From: Micractinium sp. NFX-FRZ
Taxonomy: Eukaryota; Chlorophyta; Trebouxiophyceae; Chlorellales; Chlorellaceae
Assembly (NCBI GenBank): GCA_029339195.1
Contig: JAPTJF010000455.1
Location: 1 to 49,988 of the forward strand
Direction: 5' to 3'
Length of the DNA: 49,988 bases
The number at the start of each line of letters is the position of its first letter. Positions within the stretch are counted from its first letter, which is position 1. A program made the position numbers and the translations under genes. The notes under the pieces were generated by a model. The model searched no databases. It had not been told where the DNA came from and saw nothing but the letters and a program-made list of their open reading frames with translations. This document shows, piece after piece, positions 21,785 to 31,661 of the stretch.

Positions 21785-24700
21785 TCAGGCGCGGCGGGTG
21801 CGGCGGCGGGTCTTCTGCTCAGCCTCCGCCTCCTCCTCCTCCTCTTCCTCCTCCTCAATCTCCTCTGAACAGGAAAGAAGGACACAGCACAGTGCAGGGT
21901 GAGACGACTCAACACTTGGGTTGCGGCAATGCCAGCAGTTGGGCAACAGGGGGTGGGGTGCACACAGGCACCGGCACGTGCAGGCAGGCAGGCGTGCGCA
22001 GGCCAGCACCTAACATGCACAGCAGCATGGCAACAACCTCGCCGGGAATCCGGAAAGCGTGGGTGGATAAGGGGGGCCATAAGGGCAGTCGCGAAAGGCA
22101 CAGCAGGCACAGCAGGCGCAGCTCACCCGCCGCCGCCGCCGTCTTGCCGTTCTTTTTCTTGGCTGCGGGTTTCTCCTCCTCCTCCTCTTCCTCCTCAGCC
22201 TCCTCCTCCGCCTCATCATCTTCCCCGGTGACGTCCTCCTTCTTCGCCACGGCAACAGCGTCCTGCAGGCAAGGGCACAGCGAGGGGTGGGCACGCATGT
22301 GCATGGGGCGTCAGGAGCAGCGCGACAAGGGGTGGGTGCCCCTGCTTCTTGGCCTCAGCAACACGGTGAGGGGTTGACAGTAAGCCGGCAGGCTGGCAGG
22401 CGGGGGGGCCTGCTGTACTTCCACAGCACTGCCCCGCTTCCTTGCCCCGCCAGCCACTGTCCCCTTGCCCGCCCCGCTAGTCGCCTCCTGCCTGCCGCCC
22501 CACCTGGAATCCAGCGCTAACTGGGAACCGAGGCCCTGCATGGCCCGCAGCCCCGCCCTCCCCCACCCCCGCCTGCACACCTTCTTCTTCTTGCCGCCGC
22601 CGGACAGCAGCAGCGCCACGGGCAGCACAGCCAGGCCGATCAGGGCGGCCAGCAGGTAGACAGGGTTGGCCTCAAAGTAGGCGCGGGCGGGGCCCAGGTG
22701 TGCCTCCAAAGGCTTCAGGACCGGCGACTCAAAGATGCTGGTCACAATGGCGGTGAGCTGCGGGGGCAGGGCAGGGGCAAGGGCAGGGAGGAGGGAGTGG
22801 GAGGGCGGGGAGGGGCGCGCGGGTGGCAAGCAGGAGGCGCCCACCATGCCTCATGCACCCCGCCATGCAGCACAACCATCCAGGAAGCGTCTCCTCTCGT
22901 ATCCTCGCCGTGTGTCACATTGGTGGCATCCGCAGCGCTGCCATCCCACGCCACTGCCCACTCTTCCATTGCATCCAGCCTGGCCAAGTGCCTCATCTCA
23001 CCTTGTCCTCCGTCGCCTTGTGGACGTTCACCTTCTTGCTCTCCTCGGCAGCCTTGGCCTCAGCGGCAGCCTTCTCCTCGGCCTCCTTGGCATCCTGCAG
23101 TACCAGGGGGCAGTACCCACGGCAAGTTGGTGTGCTGGAAACGCTGGGGACACACAGCATGGCCGCAACGTCGCCCACTAGCCTGCCAGCCCGGCCCGGG
23201 TCGCCGCCACAGCACTGCAGCCTGTTGCAAACCAGTTGGGGTCAGCCTGCCTACTGCTGTCTCACCCTCCAGCTCTGTTGTTGGGCAACTATGTCAACTG
23301 CCCCGAAGCCCTGCCCACTGTCCCACTGCCCTCACCTCAGCCTCCTGCTTGGCCGCCCTGCCTACCACCTCTCCAGCCCCAACCCCAGTGAAATAAAAAC
23401 TTTCCACCTCCCAGCCCGCACCTCTGCCTCCTTCTTAGGCTTCCAGCTCTTCTCGCGGGCCGCCGCCGCCTCCTCCTCGCTGTTGCCCACCACGATGTTG
23501 TCAAAGAAGTAGCCGTCGTCCATGGTCCAGATCTCAATGGCGGCGGCGCCCACCTGTGGAGGGGGCAGTTGCACAGAGGTAAACGTTGAGCCAGGGTAGG
23601 TTGAGGTAACACAGTTGGGTTGGGTTGGCACTTGGGTTGAAGGGGGCGCGGGCAGGGCGTGGCACCGAGTTGAAAGACCTGCCAGCAGGGGTTGCGGCTA
23701 CTGCCCCCGCCGATGTGGCGCCCCCTCTCAATCACCTTGCCAATGTTGGTCAGGGGCGCGTCATCCTTGAAGTACTCGGGATTGGGGATGTCCCGCGGCT
23801 TCCACTCGCCCTTGTATGCGGGGTTGTCGATCAGGGGGGCAGACCACTTGCCCTTGTAGGCGGGGTTGGCCTTGGTGGGGCGCTTCCACTCGCCGCAGCC
23901 GGGCGCCTCCTTGCACTTGGGGTTGGCAATCCTGGGCGCCTCCCAGTCGCCATCCTCCTCATCATCCCAGTCCTCGGGCTTGGTGGCGGCTGCAGAGGGG
24001 ACGAAAGCGCAGGTGCAGGGGGAGTGGGAAGTGGGGCGGGAAAGCAGGGCTAAGGCAGGGAGGGGTGAAGGGGAGTGGGCAGTGCGCAGCACAGGACCAG
24101 GTGGGTGCTGGGCAGCCGGCAGAGCAATGCCCGCACCAAAGCATGCTCAACCATGCGGCTGCTGCTGCTGCTGCCGTGAGGAGAGGGCCAGCTGAGCTGG
24201 CATAATGCACAGCTGGCGCCAGCTCAGCTCACAAGGGTCGTCCAGCTCAGCGGGCTCCTCGTCCAGCCAGCCCTCGGGCTTCTGAGCCTCCTCATCGGGA
24301 ATAGTCCTGATAGGGAGGAGGTGGGTGGAAAGGAAGGGCGTTAGAAGGAAGTGAGCAAATGGTTCGAGTGCGCAGACGGCGGCGGCAGGCGCCGCACAGA
24401 GCTGGCGTCGGCCGCTGCAGCTGTGCCTTCCCTGTGCCTGCTGGCGGAGAATGCTGTTGGCAGTTGAACGTGGCCAGGGAACCTGGTGCCACACAGCTAG
24501 CTGGGAAGCTTCACCACCAACCCAAGCACGTGCACACACAGCGGCTGGCCCAGCAGCGGGTGGCAGCGGCGGTGCCGTGATGAAAACTAGCAAGCTGTGC
24601 TGCCCTCCCACACTCACTGGGGCGCATCCTCATCCCAGTCCTCGGGCTTCGTGGCAGCGGGGTCGGCGATCCTGCAAGGCAGGACGGGAGGGAGGGGAAG

Positions 24701-26193
24701 CGGAGGCAGTGCGGCGAACGTCACACTCGCCGTGCACTTGAGCCACATCCTCTCTCTCATAGGTGGTCATCTCCACTCCTACTCCAGCTTGTGCACCCGG
24801 GCTCTGCCCCCAGGCCTCCAAGCTGCCCCGCATCACTCCCTGCAAGTCGTACTGGCAACGCATCCAACGCGCACCCACTCCCCTGCCGTGTGCCGAGTGT
24901 GCTGCTGACTCAGCGCTGACTGCGCCAGCCTGGCACCGACTCACCGTGCCTCGTCCACCCAGTCCTCGGGCTTCGTGTCCTCGGGGTCGGGGATGGTCTC
25001 GGGCGGGTTGATGGCTGGCTCAAAGTCGTCAAACAGGCTGCCGGCCTTCTTCTCCTCGCCGTCCACCAGCACGGCATACGTGTTGTCAGCGGCGCGCAGG
25101 ATGGCGGTGTACACGTGGCTCTTGGCGTCAGTCACCACAGTGGGGGGCATCTGCAGGTGCTTCTCCTCAACCTTGCCCGTCTTGGGGCTCTTGTGGCGCA
25201 GGATCAGGTGCACCTGCAGAGGGGGCGAAGAGGGGGCAGCAGGCAGGCGGATGGGTGGGCGGCCGGGATGACATGTCGCCGGCGGGCAGAGAGGCATGCT
25301 GTTTGCACGGCATATTGCTGCCTGCTCCTATTCTCGTTTCAGCCCCAGCAATGTTGCAGCGGTAGTGGTGGCAAGCCAGGTGCGAGCGGGTTGGCGACAG
25401 GCGCACGGGAGGCTGTGCGGCAGGCCACACCGCACCGCGGCCGGGGGGGCAGCTGCTGGTGCCTGTACAGCACGCGGGTCAACCCCTGATCCTGGCTTCC
25501 TGCCGCACCTTGTTGGTCGATCCGCACTTGTCGGGGCCAAACATGACGGTGTAAGGGGTGTTGTCCTCCAGGCCGACGGGCGTGAAGTCAGCGTCGGCGG
25601 TCAAGAATTTGAGGTAAGCGCCGCCGCAGGTGAGGCCGTTGGTCAGCTTCAGCTCAAACTGGAGCACCAGGTTCTGTGCAGGGTCCACAGGCTCGGGCAG
25701 CAGGCTGCTGATGCCATAGTGCTTGGCCTTCTCGGTCACCTGCGGCGGTCGCACAGGCAGCGGCGGCGGCGGGAGTGAGGAGGGCGGCTATGCGACGTCC
25801 CGCGCGGCAATCGGCGCAGTTCTAGGCCCTGCTGGTGCAACGTGAGCTTCCCAAAACCACGCTTGATTGCCTCGCGGCAGCCTCCCTCTCTAGACGATCT
25901 CTCTAGACGATCCTTCTGCTGCCGACCCTGCAGCCCTTCAACTTCGCAGTTCAAGGATCCACAGTGGTCACTCCATGGCGTCGCCCACTGCCGATCGAGC
26001 ACATGCCGCGGCCCCAGTTGTGCACCCTGCCTCGCCTTCCCCCTACCTTGAGACCCTCGGACGTGGTCTCAAACCGGCCCGAGTACTTGGGATCGCTGCT
26101 GTGCGTCCACTTGCCGTCTCCGAAGTCCAAGTGCACAGCCTGCGCTGCCGCTGCAAGCAGCGCCAGGCCCAGCAGGACCCGCAGAGCCGACAT
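21785..26193 (-). CDS. CNX: Calnexin (membrane-anchored ER lectin chaperone)
   Basis: Calnexin holds monoglucosylated glycoproteins in the ER and binds Ca2+. Exons: 26047-26193, 25509-25739, 24945-25213, 24618-24671, 24233-24306, 23736-23989, 23422-23553, 23002-23094, 22581-22757, 22127-22262, 21785-21864; 548 residues. Signal peptide 1-18. The lectin domain has CGGAYLKF and [11 protein letters not shown] (sugar-contacting Tyr/Lys/Met positions and the disulfide Cys pair), and [17 protein letters not shown] returns after the arm. The P-domain has four KPEDW/KPEGW repeats followed by four G-x-W/NP repeats, and Cys pair CKEAPGC. One transmembrane segment is at ~449-471 ([17 protein letters not shown]). 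The cytosolic tail is Glu-rich and ends in Arg-rich RRRTRRA. It is a tandem paralogue of the next gene, and the intron positions of the shared part coincide. Confidence 0.95.
23327..23358 (-). repeat. Intronic echo of calnexin exon 7 end (KKEAE plus donor)
   Basis: On the minus strand, GGCCAAGCAGGAGGCTGAGG then TGAGGG copies the exon 7 end AAGAAGGAGGCAGAGGTGCG. The echo lies about 75-95 bases into the intron and retains a strong GTGAGG donor-like site. The paralogue has a matching echo at 27287-27312. Confidence 0.8.
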
Positions 26194-26880
26194 GTTGGGA
26201 GTTTGATGCACGCTGGGAGGGGCGCGCTCACCACAGAGGGGGATGGCGCTGTCGGCGGCGGTACAGGCTGTACGCTGGGCCACGTCACCGCCGCAGCCAC
26301 AGCCTGCCTGTGGTGCCCCCAATACAGAGACGCACAACTCGTCCTGGACACTCCAAACCCGCCCTTCCTTTCATACTGGGTAGCACAATCACGACAGACG
26401 TGGGCCTGCCCCAACCGTTGCACTGAACCGCACTGTGCACCACCGAACTGCATACGCGCAGGGAGCTGAACCCGCTGCCACTGCCCTGGCCTCTCCCATC
26501 TTCTTCTTTGCCGCTGCGATTACATGCAGCTGGCATCACGGTGCATAGGCCAAAGGGAGGTGGAACAGTGTGAGGAAATGAAATGAAATGCCCGGTGGCC
26601 CCAGCGAGAAAAGCGGTGATGCATGCTCGCATCACATGCCTGTGCGGGCGGGCAGACGCACCCAGCTGCAGCGGGCAGGGCATGCTGGCGGGGCACACGG
26701 TGCGAGTGGCCATATGGCACCCACGCATTGCCTGCCGCTGCCTCCGGGAGCGGTGCCCCGCCGCCGCAGAGGCGCGCCAAGCGAGAGGGCAAACAGCGGG
26801 GCGCTGCTGCGGGCTGGGCGCCGCTGACGGGCTGCAAAGACCCGCCAGCCTGCGCGCCAGCCTGGCAGCTGGCCAGCCAC
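26194..26880. other. Between the two calnexin genes
   Basis: This is the calnexin promoter and 5' UTR side and the 3' flank of the KDEL paralogue. TTACA at 26520-26524 (TGTAA on the minus strand) is about 357 bases past the paralogue's stop and is a candidate poly(A) signal. No other gene seen. Confidence 0.55.
26520..26524 (-). promoter_or_regulatory. Candidate poly(A) signal TGTAA for soluble calnexin
   Basis: Minus-strand TGTAA downstream of the stop at 26881. Assigned only by motif and position. Confidence 0.4.
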
Positions 26881-29800
26881 TCAGAGCTCATCCTTCTGCT
26901 CCTCCACCTCCACATCATCGTCCACGTCATCATCATCCGCGGCCACAGCATCCATCTCCTTTTCAAACTCCTCAGCCGCCTTCTTCTCGCCCTGCTCCGC
27001 CTCCTCCGCCTCCCGCTTCTTCGCCTCAGCCTCAGCCTTCTCCCGCTCCTCAACCTCCTTGGCATCCTGCGGACGAAAAAGGGGGGCAGGGGGAGGGTAG
27101 GATCAGTGGGCGAACGGGGCGTAGGCGATGGGGAGAACATGGCGGGCGGTTCTGTCCGGGGCAGGGCCACGTGTGCACGCTGAGCAGCCAGCGACGAGCA
27201 GCACAATCACGCGTGCACAACCTTTTGAAAACCCCAAGGCCATACACCGCCCCCCAATCAGACCAAGTTGCCGACACCCCCAAGCTCACCTCCACCGCTG
27301 CCTTGGCCGCCCTGCCTACCACCCCTTCGCTACAGCCCAACGCCAGTGAAACAAATACCCCTCTGCACATGCCAGTGCTCGCCTCAAGCTCACCAGCGCC
27401 CACCCCACACCAGCCCTCACCTCAAGCTCCTTCTTGGCCGCCCACGTCTTCTCGCGCACAGCCGCCGCCTCCTCCTCCGAGTTGCCCACCACGATGTTGT
27501 CAAAGAAGTAGCCGTCGTCCATGGTCCAGATCTCAATGGCGGCGGCGCCCACCTGCAGGCAAGAAAGGAGGAAACCAGCCGGGGGCGGTCAGCGAGAGGG
27601 CAGCTGGGTCTTCTCTTGCCTCAGGTCGCAGCTGCGCGGACGTGCACAGGCTGGGCAGCAGCGGCAGCCGTGCTCAGGGCAGCGAGCAAGGCGGGCCGAC
27701 CAACAGTCCGCACAGGGCAGCGCACGCACCAGCCAGCCCTCTTGTTTGGATGTGCCTCCCCCTCGCACCCGGCGCCTCCCTGCCCTGCCAGCCCTGCCCT
27801 CCCTGCCTGCATGCGCCCCCCTCTCAATCACCTTGCCAATGTTGGTCAGGGGCGCGGGGTCCTTGTGGTGGTCGGGGTTGGGGATGTCCCGCGGCTTCCA
27901 CTCGCCCTTGTAGGCGGGGTTGTCGATGAAGGGAGCAGACCACTTGCCCTTGTAGGCGGGGTTGGCCTTGGTGGGGCGCTTCCACTCGCCGCAGCCGGCA
28001 TCCTTGCACTTGGGGTTGGCAATCTTGGGCGCCTCCCAGTCGCCATCCTCCTCATCATCCCAGTCCTCGGGCTTGGTGGCCTCTGCATGGGAAAGAGGGG
28101 CGGGCGGGGAGTGAAGGGCAGGGAGTCAGCACGCGAGGGAGGCAGGCAGGTGCTGCCCTGTCGCTCCGCTCCGCTCTGCTGCGCCATGGCAGCAATGCTG
28201 CTGCACAGCACAGCAGCCTGTGAGCAAACGAGCAACCAGAGGGCGCTTTTCCAGTGCATCCAAGCGGTGCGGCTGGCTGAGCTAGCGGGCCCTGGGTGGC
28301 AGAAGGCTGTCAGTTTGGCCAGGTGGGTGCATGACTGGCAGGCTGGGGGTGCCAGGTGGCGCCCGGCTGGCGCCAGGTCAGCTCACCGGGGTCGTCAATC
28401 TCGGCGGGCTCCTCGTCCAGCCAGCCCTCGGGCTTCTTGGCCTCCACATCGGGGATCTCACTGCACAAAGGGGCCAGGCAGGGGGCACAGGCAAGGAGGC
28501 AGCTGTGAGCAGAGAGCAGTGCGCATGGCAGGCAAGGGCGGCGGGGCGGGCATGGCAGCGCACGCAGTCAGCGCAGATCACTCGTTGGCCTGCCCTCAGC
28601 AATGGCAGCACAGGCAGCGGGCGTGCCAGCGGGCGGGGCTTACCGGGGCGCATCCTCATCCCAGTCCTCGGGCTTCTTGGCAGCGGGGTCGGCGATGCTG
28701 CACAGACAAGGAGCAGGAGGCGGGTTCCATGGCGGTGAGAAAGGCGCATGCGCACATCTCGCTCCACGGCATGCAAGCGGGCTTGCTCAAACGCCATGCG
28801 CACCTTCACAGCTGTGCACCGAGGCCAAGCAGTCCCGTGTGCCTGCCTGCCTGCCTGCCTGGGTGCACGCGCACGCCTTCTGCCTGCCCAGCGCAGCACA
28901 CCACACATCTGCCCCTTCCTCCCCCCAACACACACACGTAGAACCCCCCCCGCCTCACCGTGCCTCATCCACCCAGTCCTCGGGCTTCTTGTCCTCGGGG
29001 TCGGGGATGGTCTCGGGCGGGTTGAAGGGCGGCTCAAAGTCGTCAAACAGGCTGCCCGCCTTCTTCTCCTCGCCGTCCACCAGCACGGCATAGGAGTTGT
29101 TGGAGGCGCGCAGGATGGCGGTGTACACGTGGCTCTTGGAGTCGACCTCCACAAAGGGAGGCGACTGCAGGTGCTTCTCCTCAATCTTGCCCGTCTTGGG
29201 GCTCTTGTGGCGCAGGATCAGGTGCACCTGCAGAAGGGGCGAGGAGGTGGCCGGGGAAGGGGCAGGGCGGCGTGAGTCGTGCAGCTTGCAAATTCAAATG
29301 GGTGACAGGCGGTTTGGGGAGTTCGGGCAAGCACGCGCACGCGGCACGTCTGCTGGCGCTGGCCCCAGCAGTGGTCCCAGCGGAGTAGCACCAGCTCACT
29401 CCACAGCAGCAAGCACCCGCATGCCTGCTTGCCTTGTTGGTGTCGCCACACTTGTCGGGGCCGAACATGACGGTGTAGGGGGTGTCGTCCTTCAGGCCGG
29501 CCGGCGTGAAGTCGGCGTCGGCGGTGACAAATTTGAGGTAAGCGCCGCCGCAGCTGAGGCCGTTGGTCAGCTTGAGGTCAAACTGGAGCACCAGGTCCTT
29601 GGCGGGGTCCACAGGCTCGGGCAGCAGGCTGCTGATGCCATAGTGCTTGGCCTTCTCGGTCACCTGCGGGGCGGCGAGGGGTGGCGGCGGTGATGCAAGG
29701 TCACATGTGGCGGGCAGGCGAGATGCCCACCACTGCCCGGACCGCCCGGTGGATTGCTGAATGGCCCATTGCTGGACCGGCCGCACCTTGAGCGCCTTGC

Positions 29801-29957
29801 CCTTCAGGCCCTCAGGCGCGTCAAGCGCGAAATTGCCGGAGTATTTGGCGTCCTCAGAGTGGGTCCAGCCCTCCATGCCCTTCTCAAAGCTGAGGTGCAC
29901 GGCCTGGGCGCTGGCCAGCAGCAGCAGCAAGGCCGCAGCCTTGCCAAGCTGCATCAT
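26881..29957 (-). CDS. Soluble calnexin paralogue ending in KDEL (calreticulin-like role)
   Basis: ER lumenal lectin chaperone. Exons: 29787-29957, 29433-29663, 28959-29227, 28644-28697, 28387-28460, 27832-28082, 27421-27552, 26881-27066; 455 residues. A signal peptide (about 1-19) is followed by the same lectin and P-domain as the neighbouring calnexin, including [19 protein letters not shown] and Cys pair CKDAGC. The arm has four KPEDW-type plus four GxW-type repeats, which is calnexin architecture; calreticulins have three plus three. Instead of the transmembrane exon, the last exon is a charged Glu/Lys/Asp tail ending VEEQKDEL, an ER-retrieval signal. The intron after exon 2 has a GC donor (AAG/GCAAGC, 29431-29432). 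Two ATGs in tandem (29957, 29954) could both start translation. It is head-to-head with the TMTC gene. Confidence 0.93.
27287..27312 (-). repeat. Intronic echo of soluble calnexin exon 7 end
   Basis: On the minus strand, GGCGGCCAAGGCAGCGGTGG then AGGTGAG copies the exon end (GCGGCCAAGAAGGAGCTTGAGGTGAG, 27415-27440). The flanking intron sequence also resembles the calnexin intron near 23330-23400. Confidence 0.78.
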
Positions 29958-30298
29958 GATCTCTGCTCGGGAAGCGGCCAGGCAGGCGATCAGGCAATCC
30001 CCAGAGGCAGGGAGGCCAATGTGGAGAAGAAGGCACACTGGATTGAACGATGCCGCCGGTCCAGAAGAGCACGTCACGCAGTACGCCTGTGTACAGCTCG
30101 CTGGTGGAAGGAAAATTTCCCAGCAAGCGCTTTGGACCGGATGTGACCCCAATTCGTGGGAATCGCTTTGTGTGGCAACGCACACCGGTCGATGGATGAC
30201 ACCAGGGCGCTGAGCCACCTCCTGCACGTGCTCCCGCCGCCATGCAAGGCCCCGCCGACAAGGGACGTGAACACCAGGGTTTCCCCACAATGGCAGAT

Positions 30299-30407
30299 CT
30301 GCCAGTACTGGCAGAATCTATTGAAAAAACAGGGGGCACTGGCAGAGTGGTTTGACGCATTCTGCCAGGGGGCTGGCAGAAAGAAGGCGGCGCCGGCAGG
30401 CGCCGCC
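30299..30407. repeat. Cluster of three perfect palindromes
   Basis: CTGCCAGTACTGGCAG (30299-30314) is a perfect 16-base palindrome. TTCTGCCA-6 bases-TGGCAGAA spans 30360-30381. GGCGGCGCC-4 bases-GGCGCCGCC spans 30386-30407. Each could form a hairpin or be a binding site for dimeric factors. Confidence 0.85.
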
Positions 30408-30647
30408 GCCAGCGGGTCCGCCAGGTCACAACCCACTGCTGCCAGTTTTGCTGCACCAGCCGCACCCAGGCAGCCTCCTCTGCCAGCCAACCTGGCCCAT
30501 TACCATGCCCGTGTAGTTTAGGATAGATACACCACCCCCTGTTTGCTTGTAGCCAGCCCGCCTCTCTAGGTTTGGGACCCATGGGTTTGGGATCCGTATT
30601 TCAGCACTAGTGCCCCTGCCACCTGTGTAAGCAGTCAGCGCGCATGG

Positions 30648-30764
30648 GCTGCCCGCCTCTGCCGGTAAACCAGGCTCTGCCAGCAAGCTGCCTGCCTCCG
30701 CCAGTGAAACAGGCTCTGCCAGTTGGCTGCCCGCCTCCGCCAGTGCCGCCGCCAGTCAGCGCCC
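30648..30764. repeat. 39-bp minisatellite, about 3 copies
   Basis: Units start at 30648, 30687 and 30726, each GCTGCC(C/T)GCCTC(T/C)GCC(A/G)GT followed by AAACAGGCTCTGCCAG-type sequence in the first two. The third unit degenerates into GCCGCCAGT repeats. Confidence 0.85.
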
Positions 30765-31661
30765 GCCCTCCGCCAGCCTCTGCCAGTCTGGAAAATCCTG
30801 GAAAAACCCTGGTGAACACTGGACGTTATCGCTGCACCAGCGACCCCACCCAGCGACATCAAATGCAGCCTGCTGTGATGCATAATATGCGATTCCAATT
30901 GTGTGGTAATCGAAGCAGAGGGCCTGGACACGTGCGGCGGCGGCTTCTCACCGCTCACTGCCAGGCGGAGAGTTGCTGCGGCACTGCAGCAACGCACCGC
31001 GTGTTTCCTCTACCTGAGACGGCATTTGGGTACCCCAGAACATGTATTGTGGGCTTCTTCAGGAGGTCGATGTTGGTCGTGGACCAACATACCTGCCCCG
31101 CCCCAGTTGATGGGTGCACCACTGCACAGTGCACTGCAGCCCACAATGATGCACCACAGCCCTCGAGCTTATACCTGTATGCTAGTGCCCACATCAATGC
31201 CGCAACAATGTTCAAGTCAGTGAACATGCCACAACTCAAGCCACAGCTGGCGCCAAAGGATGCTCTGTGGCGCCCACGTCGCCCCAACCGGGCCGCCTGT
31301 GCCCAGATCTGGAGGGAAGAGGAAGCACAGTGCCGTAATGCACAATTTGGGCACATTTGGTGTGGGTGTGCCGCAATCACCATTGATAGAAGGCTGCCAT
31401 TACACATTGAGTGAAGGACCCAGTCCGGTGGCTCACGCCGCTGGCAGAAGCCGCCGCCAGGTAGGAACCGGATGAACACATGCGCCCCGTCCGAAGGTCG
31501 CGGCTGTCCAATTTGGATTCGCGTTCGTCTTCACGTGTCAAGAACACCCACCTTCTATTCCTGTTGTCGGGGACTCCAGCTCGGAAATGGGCGACGCGCC
31601 CCACCCAGCAGGCTCCCTGCTAGACTAAACCGCTCATAGGGCCGCAGGACCGGCATCTGCG

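Larger units (their letters stand above)
30263..30826. mobile_element. Possible MITE-like element with inverted ends and GGACGT direct repeats
   Basis: GGACGT occurs at 30263-30268 and 30821-30826. Just inside, CACCAGGGTTT (30272-30282) and its reverse complement AAACCCTGGTG (30804-30814) face each other, with partial extension outwards. The ~550-bp interior is rich in CTGCCAG/CTGGCAG and carries no coding frame. This fits a non-autonomous transposon with a 6-bp target duplication. The ends are short and imperfect, so chance is not excluded. Confidence 0.4.
29958..31661. other. 1.7-kb head-to-head intergenic region with repeats and palindromes
   Basis: Separates the soluble calnexin (minus) and TMTC-like (plus) genes and should contain both promoters. 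No gene is recognised. It contains the palindrome cluster, the 39-bp minisatellite and the possible inverted-repeat element described separately. It is less GC-rich than the genes. Confidence 0.7.
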
